Notes under the pieces: generated by a model
What the model was told of the DNA's origin: nothing
Database searches by the model: none
What the model saw: the letters and a program-made list of their open reading frames with translations, nothing else
Program-made: the position numbers and the translations under genes
Source of the DNA: Actinomycetes bacterium
GTDB lineage: Bacteria; Actinomycetota; Actinomycetes; Propionibacteriales; Nocardioidaceae
Direction: 5' to 3'
Length of the DNA stretch: 7,499 nt
Assembly: GCA_023252095.1 (NCBI GenBank)
Contig: JAHEXN010000084.1
Location: forward strand, 4,087-11,585
Shown here: piece by piece, positions 1-5,453 of the stretch
How positions within the stretch are numbered: the first letter of the stretch is position 1
How the letters are laid out: every line of letters starts with the position of its first letter

Positions 1-1003
1 GGGCCTCCGGGTCGGCCGTCGACTCCTGAGTGGCGGCCGGCGCGGGGTCGTCGGCCGGTCCGCCCGAGGTGGCGGCCCAGGCACCGATGGCCGCGATGAC
101 GACCACCACCGCGGCCGCAGCCGCGATCCCCCCGCGCGACAGGACGCGACCCGAACGCCGCACCCGCGGGATCCGAGGCGTCGACGACGACGGCGTGCCG
201 TCCGGCCGGTCGGCCTCCGACGACGTGCTCGACAGCGCACCACCACCGAACGTGGCCGCACCGCCGACGACGACCGCGGGCAGGTACAGCGCCGAGAGGC
301 GCTGGTTCTTCTCGCGCATCTGCTCGACCACGACGACACACGCGGTGCACTCGTCGAGGTGCGCGTTGGCCTTCGTGGCGGCCCGGGGGCTCAGCTGGTC
401 GCGGACGAGCTTGGCCAGGCGCGGGCGGGTCCACTCACAGTCCCGCGCCAGCGGGACGGCCGTGCGGTACTGGTCGAGGTAGGCGAGCTTGAGCCCCTCA
501 CGGGCGCGATAGGCCAGGGCCGAGACGGCAGCCGGACGCATGCCCTCCAGCTCGCCGACCTCGGCGGCGGAGCGTCCTTCGACCTCGACGCGCCACAGCA
601 CGCGCTGCCACGGTGCCGGCAGCGCCTGCATCGCCGCGGCCGCGACCTCGTCGTCGAAGTGGTGGTCGATCGCGTCGACGCCCTCGACCGGGACGTCGAG
701 CATCCAGGGCCTGTCGGACACGGGGGTGTCGCGACGGCGCCGCACCAGGTCGACGTGGGCGTTGCGGATCGACGTGAACAGGTAGGCGCCGAAGTTGCCG
801 GTAGGTCCCTCACCCCGACGCAGGAGGTCCAGCACGCGGGTGAAGGCGTGGGAGACCAGGTCGTCGGCGTCCGCAGGCGTGTCGCAGATCGATCGCGCGA
901 AGTGGCGGGCCCGGTCCGCGTGGGCGGCGTAGAGCTCGCTGATCGCCGACTGGTCGCCGGCGCGCGCACGGGCGAGCAGGTCGAGATCGGGCGAGATGGT
1001 CAC
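1..1003 (-). CDS. ECF-type sigma factor with fused zinc-finger/transmembrane C-terminal tail (3' end beyond window)
   Basis: Translating the minus strand from GTG at 1003 gives 334 open codons to the window edge. An AGGAG ribosome-binding site lies 5 nt upstream of the GTG (1009-1013). Residues about 15-92 form sigma region 2, with the region 2.2-like stretch DADDLVSHAFTRVLDLL and later YLFTSIRNAHVDLVRRRR. Residues about 120-175 form region 4, including PWQRVLWRVEVEGRSAAEVG and a helix-turn-helix ending AVSALAYRAREGLKLAY. After it come H215-x3-C219-x2-C222 (AHLDECTAC), as in anti-sigma zinc fingers, a hydrophobic patch at 239-257, a Ser/Pro/Arg-rich linker, a transmembrane segment at about 293-312 and an acidic Ala/Pro-rich, probably extracytoplasmic, start. 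Family knowledge: such fusions are ECF sigma factors that carry their own anti-sigma-like module. Inference: a membrane-tethered sigma factor sensing an envelope signal. No separate anti-sigma gene lies upstream; what follows downstream is outside the window. Confidence 0.92.
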   Translation of the reverse strand, partial: MTISPDLDLLARARAGDQSAISELYAAHADRARHFARSICDTPADADDLVSHAFTRVLDLLRRGEGPTGNFGAYLFTSIRNAHVDLVRRRRDTPVSDRPWMLDVPVEGVDAIDHHFDDEVAAAAMQALPAPWQRVLWRVEVEGRSAAEVGELEGMRPAAVSALAYRAREGLKLAYLDQYRTAVPLARDCEWTRPRLAKLVRDQLSPRAATKANAHLDECTACVVVVEQMREKNQRLSALYLPAVVVGGAATFGGGALSSTSSEADRPDGTPSSSTPRIPRVRRSGRVLSRGGIAAAAAVVVVIAAIGAWAATSGGPADDPAPAATQESTADPEA

Positions 1004-1175
1004 GCGTGCTCCTGGTCGTGGGCTGCCGCGATCTACATCCGTGGCGGACGCCTTTACCACGGACGGGACAGTCGCGCAGGTGAAGTTTACGGGATTCGCG
1101 TCATGGAACGGACCGTTGCTGCGTCCTGCTCCGGCGCATCACGCGCGTCGTCGAGCAGCGAGGGGGCCGTGCGTC
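1004..1175. promoter_or_regulatory. Divergent intergenic region between sigma factor and unknown gene
   Basis: This 172-bp spacer separates the minus-strand sigma gene from the plus-strand gene at 1176, so it should hold both promoters. It contains the sigma gene's ribosome-binding site (1009-1013) and an AT-richer patch around 1080-1095. I could not assign a convincing -35/-10 pair on either strand. An autoregulated ECF promoter would be expected here from family habits, but the sequence does not prove one. Confidence 0.4.
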
Positions 1176-1583
1176 ATGAGGATTCCGGGGTGGGACCGTC
1201 GATTCTGGCGACGTCGTCGAGTACGGCAGAGCGCGTCGGCCGGTCAGGTCATCGCCTTCGAGGCGGTGTCGCGCGACGGCCAGCTGCGCATCCACGGGGC
1301 TCGGCCAGCACGTGGCGGAACCTCGACGCTGCTCGTGCCGACCGCCACCGACGTCCCCGTGCGCGTCACGATCGGACACCGTCGGCCCGCCCGCCCGGGC
1401 CGGCACCTCTCCACGGCCGTGGTGGAGACGCCGGACGGCGAGCTGCGCTTCGACGACGGCACGCAGGTGCATGCGGGACTGATCGTCCCGACCACCCACT
1501 CACGGCTGGAGATCTACGTCGACCAGGCGCCGGGCGCGACCCAGGTCGACGTCGTGCTCGAGGTGACCGGCGAGCCACGCTGA
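1176..1583 (+). CDS. Conserved-looking protein of unknown function, 135 aa
   Basis: I do not recognise the family. From ATG 1176 the frame runs 135 codons with the strong G/C third-position bias of real genes here, clearest from about residue 22 on. The N-terminus is very Arg-rich (WDRRFWRRRRVRQ). The rest alternates short hydrophobic beta-like strands with turns, for example STLLVPTATDVPVRVTIGHR, GLIVPTTHSRLEIYVDQ and VDVVLEVTG, suggesting a small beta-rich domain. There is no signal peptide, membrane segment, cysteine pair or catalytic motif. A GAGGGG stretch about 10 nt before the ATG is a weak ribosome-binding site. The frame is open further upstream, to 996, but that part lacks coding character. 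It is divergent from the sigma factor and convergent with the reductase-like gene. Its function should not be guessed from position alone. Confidence 0.72.
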   Translation: MRIPGWDRRFWRRRRVRQSASAGQVIAFEAVSRDGQLRIHGARPARGGTSTLLVPTATDVPVRVTIGHRRPARPGRHLSTAVVETPDGELRFDDGTQVHAGLIVPTTHSRLEIYVDQAPGATQVDVVLEVTGEPR

Positions 1584-1600
1584 GGGGCCCGGCGGGGACG

Positions 1601-1631
1601 ATCCGTCAAGCGGCTCAGCGCTTGACCGGAT
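1601..1631. terminator. Hairpin between convergent genes, likely bidirectional terminator
   Basis: GTCAAGCG (1605-1612) and CGCTTGAC (1619-1626) are perfect inverted arms around a 6-nt loop. The pairing extends outward to ATCCG/CGGAT with one bulged base, giving about 12 bp. It sits 18 nt after the stop of the plus-strand gene and overlaps the last codons of the minus-strand gene, whose TGA stop lies in the loop. There is no T-tract on either side, so it is either a non-canonical terminator or an mRNA 3'-end stabiliser serving both transcripts. Confidence 0.65.
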
Positions 1632-2196
1632 AGCTCAGGTGGAGCACGCGCTCGCCCTGCAGCACGACCTCGGGATCCGCCAGCAGGTGCTGGGAGTCGA
1701 CCGGGCCGAAGAAGCGCTTGCCTGATCCGAGCACGACAGGCACGACGTCCATGCGCACCTCGTCGACCAGGCCCGCGGCCAGGGCCTGGCCGCCGACGTC
1801 GCCGGCAGCGACCTCGACGATGCGGTCACCCGCGAGGTCCTGCGCAGTCGCCACGGCGGCCTGGACGCTGTCGACGAAGTGGAACGGTGCCGTCGGGTCC
1901 CAGCCGTCTGGCGGCGGTCGGTGCGTGACCACGACGACGTGGTCGATCCCGCTCGGCGGCACGCCGTCCCAGCCGTCGGTCTGGTCGAACACGTGCCGCC
2001 CCGCGATCGTGACCCCGATCTGGTCCCAGTACGGGCGGGTGTGGTCGTAGGACACCTGCGAGACGGTCAGGAATCCGCCCGCGTCCAGCGGCACGTCGCC
2101 GCTGGTCAGCCAGTCGAACAGGGGGCCGGGGTCGTCGTTCGCATCCGCGATGAACCCGTCGACCGACACCGAGCCGTACAGCACGACCTTGCCCAC
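1615..2196 (-). CDS. Dihydrofolate reductase family protein (RibD C-terminal domain type), 193 aa
   Basis: This is a single-domain RibD-C/DHFR-like oxidoreductase, the group often annotated as dihydrofolate reductase family or YwjB/YyaP-like. The N-terminal strand and loop VVLYGSVSVDGFIA (residues 4-17) match the family's opening motif. Residues 66-72 (GRHVFDQ) fit the conserved G-R-x-x-[FY] stretch. Residues 132-157 (GDVGGQALAAGLVDEVRMD followed by VVPVVLG) match the dinucleotide-binding glycine loop and the final core strands. Length is normal for the family. The start is GTG at 2196, chosen because GGAGGAG lies about 6 nt upstream (2201-2209). NADPH binding is expected from the fold. Most members have no established substrate, so folate reduction should not be assumed. 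It is transcribed alone, convergent with the unknown gene and divergent from the acetyltransferase. Confidence 0.9.
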   Translation of the reverse strand: MGKVVLYGSVSVDGFIADANDDPGPLFDWLTSGDVPLDAGGFLTVSQVSYDHTRPYWDQIGVTIAGRHVFDQTDGWDGVPPSGIDHVVVVTHRPPPDGWDPTAPFHFVDSVQAAVATAQDLAGDRIVEVAAGDVGGQALAAGLVDEVRMDVVPVVLGSGKRFFGPVDSQHLLADPEVVLQGERVLHLSYPVKR

Positions 2197-2518
2197 GGTG
2201 CTCTCCTCCCATTCGGGGAGCCACCACGGTACGTCGAGGACTCCCCCGGCGCCCAGGTTTCCGAGGCGGGCTCCGTTCCGGCGGCGACAGTGAGGCGCAG
2301 ATCTGGCCGTGAAGTCACGGGCCCGGACCCCGTCCTCTGAATCGTTAGTCCGGTGCGGGTTAGATCAGAGCCGGCCCGCTAGTCACTCCACGTCGGCGGA
2401 GCGCACGTGCCCAACACTCGGGAGCTCACGCCAACCCCGAGACCACTGGCCAGCGGCCCGTGCGAATTCGAAACTCTGGCCCCGGATTGTGGCCCGATCT
2501 TGCACCTAGACTCCCTGC
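2197..2518. other. 322-bp divergent intergenic region
   Basis: This spacer lies between the minus-strand reductase-like gene and the plus-strand acetyltransferase. Its left edge holds the GGAGGAG ribosome-binding site of the reductase gene and a possible minus-strand -10, TACCGT (2226-2231). Its right edge holds the acetyltransferase promoter. Between them I see no gene. The base composition is more mixed than in neighbouring genes, and a short GTTAG direct repeat appears near 2345 and 2359. Nothing else stands out. Confidence 0.5.
2484..2518 (+). promoter_or_regulatory. Candidate leaderless promoter of the acetyltransferase
   Basis: TAGACT (2507-2512) fits the actinobacterial -10 pattern TANNNT and is followed by exactly 6 nt before ATG 2519. 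Transcription would therefore begin at or next to the A of the start codon. The hexamer GGATTG (2484-2489) lies 17 nt upstream as a weak -35. No ribosome-binding site precedes the ATG, which is consistent with leaderless translation. Confidence 0.5.
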
Positions 2519-3067
2519 ATGACGCTTCGGACGAACCTGCGCGAGGACTTCAAGGTCAACACTCGCGCGCTGGATCGGCTCACAGTTACCGCCTACCGGA
2601 TCAATCAGGCGGCGACCCGCGGTCGCCTGCGCATCGTGAAGAAGGTTGCTGCCAAGGTCATCGACGTCATCTGGCTCCAACTGGTCATCGGCGCCGATCT
2701 GCCTGGCACCGCGAACATTGGACCCGGTCTCCGGATGCCCCACGGCGGGCGTGGGGTGACCCTGACACCCGGCCTCACTGTCGGAGCCAATGCCACGATC
2801 TACCACCGAACGACGCTTGGACGCTTCACGGGAGACAAGAGCAACGTGCCGACCATTGGCGACGATTTCTACCTCGGGGCCGCCGCTCAGGTCATGGGTC
2901 GAGTTACGGTCGGCGACGCCGTGCGCATCGGCGCCGGGGCGCAGATCGCATCTCTTGGACTGTCGATTGGGGACGGAGCGAGGATTGCTGCAGGCGCTGT
3001 CCCGTTCGAGGACATTCCCGCTCGGCACAACGCCAGCGGGAATCCTGCCGTGATCAAGTCGCGCTAG
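2519..3067 (+). CDS. Left-handed beta-helix (hexapeptide) acyltransferase, serine-O-acetyltransferase-like, 182 aa
   Basis: Residues about 1-60 are a helical N-terminal segment (DFKVNTRALDRLTVTAYRIN, then VIDVIWLQLVIGADLP). From about residue 65 hexapeptide repeats form a left-handed beta-helix: ANIGPGLRMPH, VTLTPGLTVGANATIYHRTTLG, PTIGDDFYLGAAAQVMG, VTVGDAVRIGAGAQIA and LSIGDGARIAAGAV. The end NASGNPAVIKS is the usual closing G-x-PA motif. H75 in MPHGGRGVTL matches the catalytic His of CysE-type enzymes, but the preceding DH dyad is PH here, so the dyad Asp is not in its usual place. That and the small N-domain favour a polysaccharide or sugar O-acetyltransferase over cysteine biosynthesis. 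The donor is probably acetyl-CoA. GC3 is visibly lower than in ugd or the exporter, hinting at transfer. It is transcribed alone. Confidence 0.85.
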   Translation: MTLRTNLREDFKVNTRALDRLTVTAYRINQAATRGRLRIVKKVAAKVIDVIWLQLVIGADLPGTANIGPGLRMPHGGRGVTLTPGLTVGANATIYHRTTLGRFTGDKSNVPTIGDDFYLGAAAQVMGRVTVGDAVRIGAGAQIASLGLSIGDGARIAAGAVPFEDIPARHNASGNPAVIKSR

Positions 3068-3206
3068 GCCGGCGAGTCGATACCGGAAAGGCACATCGCC
3101 GAGCCCGGATCTGCGGAGACTGAAGCACGTGCGATGCGGCGCGGTGTCTTCTTAAGGATCTTCTCGCGTCTGTTCCCAATCCCTCCGTTACGTCACGCAC
3201 ATCGGG
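3068..3206. other. Intergenic remnant region after the acetyltransferase
   Basis: There is no coding sequence I can support in this stretch. I translated the minus strand to look for more of the neighbouring ATPase gene and found nothing family-like. A small AT-rich patch (about 3147-3164, with CTTAAG) is present, and no clear terminator hairpin follows the acetyltransferase stop. Confidence 0.4.
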
Positions 3207-3371
3207 TCAGATTCGACTCCGACCAAACGCCTGCAGCGACAGACACCTCTGTGCCCGCCGCCGGGCCGTGTCGGTCTTGCCGACGCCCTTGGGGCCGTCG
3301 ATGGCGATCGCGGGTGCCTGTGGCAGGAGATCGTCCAGCTCCAGATCAACCGTCCGCGGCAGGTACGACAC
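3207..3371 (-). pseudogene. N-terminal stub of an AAA_14/DUF4143-type ATPase
   Basis: From GTG 3371 the minus strand reads 54 codons and stops at 3207. The start VSYLPRTVDLELDDLLPQ, followed by AIAIDGPKGVGKTDTARRRA and CLSLQ, matches the start of actinobacterial ATP-binding proteins with AAA_14 and DUF4143 domains. These usually begin with a YLPR-V-D-EL-like motif and then a Walker A. Walker A here is GPKGVGKT (residues about 26-33), with the lysine and threonine intact. Resemblance ends after about residue 47, and the short tail AFGRSRI leads to a stop. The family is normally around 400 residues, so Walker B, the sensor motifs and the DUF4143 domain are absent. Inference: a deletion or replacement removed the 3' part, with the breakpoint near 3225-3235. 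A functional micro-protein is unlikely. The promoter region may be preserved. Confidence 0.75.
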
Positions 3372-3389
3372 GGTCGGAGACTAGCACGT
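3372..3389 (-). promoter_or_regulatory. Candidate leaderless -10 of the ATPase stub
   Basis: On the minus strand, TAGTCT (3383 down to 3378) is followed by 6 nt and then GTG 3371. No ribosome-binding site lies before this GTG. The spacing equals that at the acetyltransferase, so this is probably the original leaderless promoter of the ATPase gene, left in place after the gene was truncated. Confidence 0.42.
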
Positions 3390-3400
3390 GCCCTACGACA

Positions 3401-3446
3401 TGCGGGTCGCCTACCCTACCTTTTGCGGCTACCCAACCCTACCTTT
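3401..3446. repeat. Two adjacent 23-bp direct repeats
   Basis: Units 3401-3423 and 3424-3446 abut without spacer and agree at 19 of 23 positions. They share TGCGG at the left and ACCCTACCTTT at the right, with all four differences in the middle. They lie 13 bp beyond the exporter's stop codon and just upstream of the ATPase stub promoter, with unit 1 covering its expected -35 position. Possible roles are tandem operators for a DNA-binding regulator, or a duplication made when the locus was rearranged. Confidence 0.7.
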
Positions 3447-3459
3447 CACGACCGGAGCA

Positions 3460-4902
3460 TCAGGCGGTGACGGGGACGCGCGCCTCCTCGGCGGAGGCGA
3501 CCACCGGGGCCGTGTCGACCGTGCGGCGACGGATCGTCGGGATCAGCAGACCGGCCAGGGCGGCGACCAGCATCATGCCGCCGAGCATGCCGAATCCGGT
3601 GAGGTAGCCGGTCTCGGTGGGGAGCCCGGTCGAGGCGGTGTGGCTCGTGACGATCGTGCTCATCACGGCCGTGCCGATGCAGCCGCCGATCGTGCGGATG
3701 TTGGCGTTCATGCCGCTCGCGGCGCCGCTCTGGTGCGCGGGCACCGCGGCGAGGATCAGCGGAGCGAGGCTCGAGAACACGAACCCAATGCCGAAGCCGG
3801 CGATGCCGTTGACGAGCAGGATCTGCCACGCCTGGTCGTGCATCACGACCAGGCCGAGCATGCCGGCCGAGCCCAGGACGCCACCGATGACCACGACGGC
3901 CTTGGCGCCGAAGCGGCGCGCGAGCGGTGCGGCGATGATGCCGCAGATGAAGGAGGCCACCGCGTTGGGCAGGATCAGGTAGCCGGACTCGGCCGTGCTG
4001 GCGCCGAAGCCGTAGCCCGTGGACTCGGGGGTCTGCAGGAACTGCGGCAGGAAGCCGAACGTCGCGTACATCGCGAAGCCCACGAGCAGGGCCACGAGGT
4101 TCGCGGTCCAGACGCCCCGCAGGCGCATCATGCGCATGTCGATGAGCGGCACGGTCTCGTGGTGCTCGACCCAGACCCACGCCATCGCGAGCACGACGGC
4201 CAGGACCACGAGGCCGATGACCTCGGGCGAGGTCCAGCCCCAGCGGGGCGCCTGGCTCAGGCCGAGCAGCAGGGCGACGAGCCAGCCGGCCATCAGCACG
4301 GCGGGCACCGCGGGGACGCGGCCCGGGGTGCGCACGGGCGACTCCGGCACGAAGCGCCACGCGGCGAGGGCCGCCACCGTGGTGATGCCGAAGGGGATCC
4401 AGAACAGGCCGCGGAAGCCGATGCCGTCGGCGATCGGACCGGCCACGACGATGCCCGTGCCGAAGCCGAAGGCCATGAGCGAGGAGACGAACCCGGCGGC
4501 GCCGGCGACGTTCTGCGCCGGGAACTCGTCGCGGATGATGCCGAACGCGATCGGCAGCACGCCGCCACCGACGCCGGTCAGCACGCGGCCGGCGATCATG
4601 ATGCCGATCGTGGGAGCCAGCGCCGCGACCAGCGAGCCGAGCGACAGGAACACCATCGACACCACGAGCATGCGGTGCTTGCCGTACGCGTCACCGAGAC
4701 GGCCGATGATCGGCGTGAAGACCGAGGCCGACAACAGGTAGGCCGTGAGCACCCACGTGACCGTGGACTGCGAGGTCTCGAACTCGGTCTCGATGGTCGG
4801 GAGGACGGGCACCGTCATCGACTGCATCAGCGCGAAGGACCCCACCGCGACGGCGAGGATGAAGAAGGTCAGCTGGTACGGCGTGCGGCGTGCGGTCTCC
4901 AC
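3460..4902 (-). CDS. MFS multidrug exporter, DHA2 (EmrB/QacA, 14-TMS) type
   Basis: This is a proton-coupled efflux transporter of the major facilitator superfamily in the cytoplasmic membrane. From GTG 4902 it is 480 residues, normal for the 14-helix DHA2 group. TM1 is FFILAVAVGSFALMQSMTVPVLPTI. Motif A is GRLGDAYGKHRM (residues 67-78). The glycine-rich motif GVGGGVLP (110-117) lies in a later helix. The second half has the group's typical GASTAESGYLILPNAV and HQSGAASGMNANIRTIGG. The C-terminus is hydrophilic. Substrates cannot be read from sequence. The frame is open to a TTG at 4965 with GAGGA about 7 nt upstream, but those 21 codons use many triplets rare here (TGT, TAT, ACA, AGA, AGG), so I prefer GTG 4902, which itself lacks a clear ribosome-binding site. 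No regulator gene is adjacent. Confidence 0.93.
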   Translation of the reverse strand: METARRTPYQLTFFILAVAVGSFALMQSMTVPVLPTIETEFETSQSTVTWVLTAYLLSASVFTPIIGRLGDAYGKHRMLVVSMVFLSLGSLVAALAPTIGIMIAGRVLTGVGGGVLPIAFGIIRDEFPAQNVAGAAGFVSSLMAFGFGTGIVVAGPIADGIGFRGLFWIPFGITTVAALAAWRFVPESPVRTPGRVPAVPAVLMAGWLVALLLGLSQAPRWGWTSPEVIGLVVLAVVLAMAWVWVEHHETVPLIDMRMMRLRGVWTANLVALLVGFAMYATFGFLPQFLQTPESTGYGFGASTAESGYLILPNAVASFICGIIAAPLARRFGAKAVVVIGGVLGSAGMLGLVVMHDQAWQILLVNGIAGFGIGFVFSSLAPLILAAVPAHQSGAASGMNANIRTIGGCIGTAVMSTIVTSHTASTGLPTETGYLTGFGMLGGMMLVAALAGLLIPTIRRRTVDTAPVVASAEEARVPVTA

Positions 4903-4934
4903 GGTGCGTCGGGGCCTGTCTCTCGAGGGTGCGG

Positions 4935-4965
4935 TTGTCCGATAGCAACAAGTCTCACCGAACAA
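4935..4965. promoter_or_regulatory. Imperfect palindrome upstream of the exporter, candidate operator
   Basis: TTGTCCGA (4935-4942) and CCGAACAA (4958-4965) are inverted arms agreeing at 6 of 8 positions. A third TTGTTGCTAT-like half-site lies on the minus strand between them. The element sits 33-63 bp upstream of the preferred GTG start, in AT-richer DNA that probably also contains the promoter. Efflux genes of this type are commonly repressed by TetR- or MarR-family proteins that bind such inverted repeats. No such regulator is encoded in the window. Confidence 0.3.
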
Positions 4966-5155
4966 CTAATATTCCTCGGCGCGGGTGCGACCCGGGTCAC
5001 TCTGCAGCCGTCTGGCCGAGTGGCCGCGGCGAGCGAGTGCGAGCTCCGCTGGGCCCATGGCGCCATCGCCGTCCAGGTTCGGCGCCGGGTCCTTGTCGAG
5101 CACCGGGGCAATCGGGTGGGTGCAGAGTGCTGCTACTTCTCAATAGCATCGCGGA
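4966..5155. other. Intergenic region upstream of exporter and small ORF
   Basis: I see no convincing gene here. A perfect 9-bp inverted pair, CACTCTGCA (4998-5006) and TGCAGAGTG (5121-5129), brackets about 114 bp of GC-rich sequence. A tRNA-like stretch (GGCCGAGTGGCC near 5014) does not fold into a full tRNA. TAGCAT (5144-5149) is a possible -10 for the ORF at 5156. Confidence 0.4.
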
Positions 5156-5353
5156 ATGGGGAGATACCGAGTTCGTGGCGACGACGAGGTCTTGATGGAG
5201 GACGACGCCCCGAGCCTGCAGGACGCCGCGCTGCGCGCCATCGAAGCATCGGCCGGGAGATCACGTGCAGACCGTCGTGACTACGTGCTGGAGGACCGCG
5301 TGGGCCGCTCGTGGCGCCCTCGCGTCACCATCCACCCACCGAGTCTCTGGTAA
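5156..5353 (+). CDS. Doubtful small ORF, 65 aa, unknown
   Basis: ATG 5156 opens a 65-codon frame that is Asp/Glu/Arg-rich (MGRYRVRGDDEVLMEDDAP, later DYVLEDRVGRSWRPRVTIHP). I do not recognise it. In its favour, TAGCAT lies exactly 6 nt before the ATG, as at the leaderless genes nearby, and codons from about 20 to 50 carry a fair G/C third-position bias. Against it, it has several codons rare here (AGA, TCA, CGT, GCA), no motif and no clear structure. An alternative in-frame ATG lies at 5195. It could equally be the untranslated leader region of ugd, which starts 100 bp downstream. Confidence 0.3.
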   Translation: MGRYRVRGDDEVLMEDDAPSLQDAALRAIEASAGRSRADRRDYVLEDRVGRSWRPRVTIHPPSLW

Positions 5354-5440
5354 CCCGTCCACGCATCCGCAGCCGATCCCCTGTGCGCCACCCCACGTGC
5401 CGATGACGACAAACCAAACAGCCTCGACGCTTGGCATCGT

Positions 5441-5453
5441 TACTGTGGGGCGC
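5441..5453 (+). promoter_or_regulatory. Candidate leaderless -10 of ugd
   Basis: TACTGT (5441-5446) matches TANNNT and ends 7 nt before ATG 5454. The intervening GGGGCGC could instead act as a very close, weak ribosome-binding site. No good -35 hexamer is visible 16-18 nt upstream, so the promoter call rests on the -10 and its spacing. Confidence 0.4.

Noticed and set aside
391..969. 192-codon minus-strand open frame
   Set aside because: It overlaps the real sigma frame out of phase and is Ser/Thr/Arg/Pro-rich without motifs.
1104..1125. ECF-type promoter (GGAAC with a downstream CGTC)
   Set aside because: The spacer is only about 12 nt, too short for the usual 15-17 nt of ECF promoters.
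359..1633. Long plus-strand open frame opposite the sigma gene and across the unknown gene
   Set aside because: Its composition is that of an antisense shadow in GC-rich DNA; the minus-strand sigma frame has recognisable domains and a ribosome-binding site.
3401..3446. Reading the tandem repeats as IdeR/DtxR iron boxes
   Set aside because: By hand each unit matches the 19-bp iron-box consensus at only about 12-13 positions, the palindromic symmetry is poor, and no iron gene is adjacent.
5005..5100. tRNA-like sequence with GGCCGAGTGGCC and GGTTCGGCGCC
   Set aside because: No matching acceptor stem, a mismatch in the T-stem and no sound anticodon arm; probably chance in GC-rich DNA.
3388..5280. 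630-codon plus-strand open frame
   Set aside because: It is antisense to the DHA2 exporter and reads as low-complexity His/Arg/Ala/Asp sequence with no domain.
5265..5453. 63-codon N-terminal extension of ugd
   Set aside because: The frame is open, but the Rossmann motif should lie within a few residues of the start, and the extension lacks coding bias.
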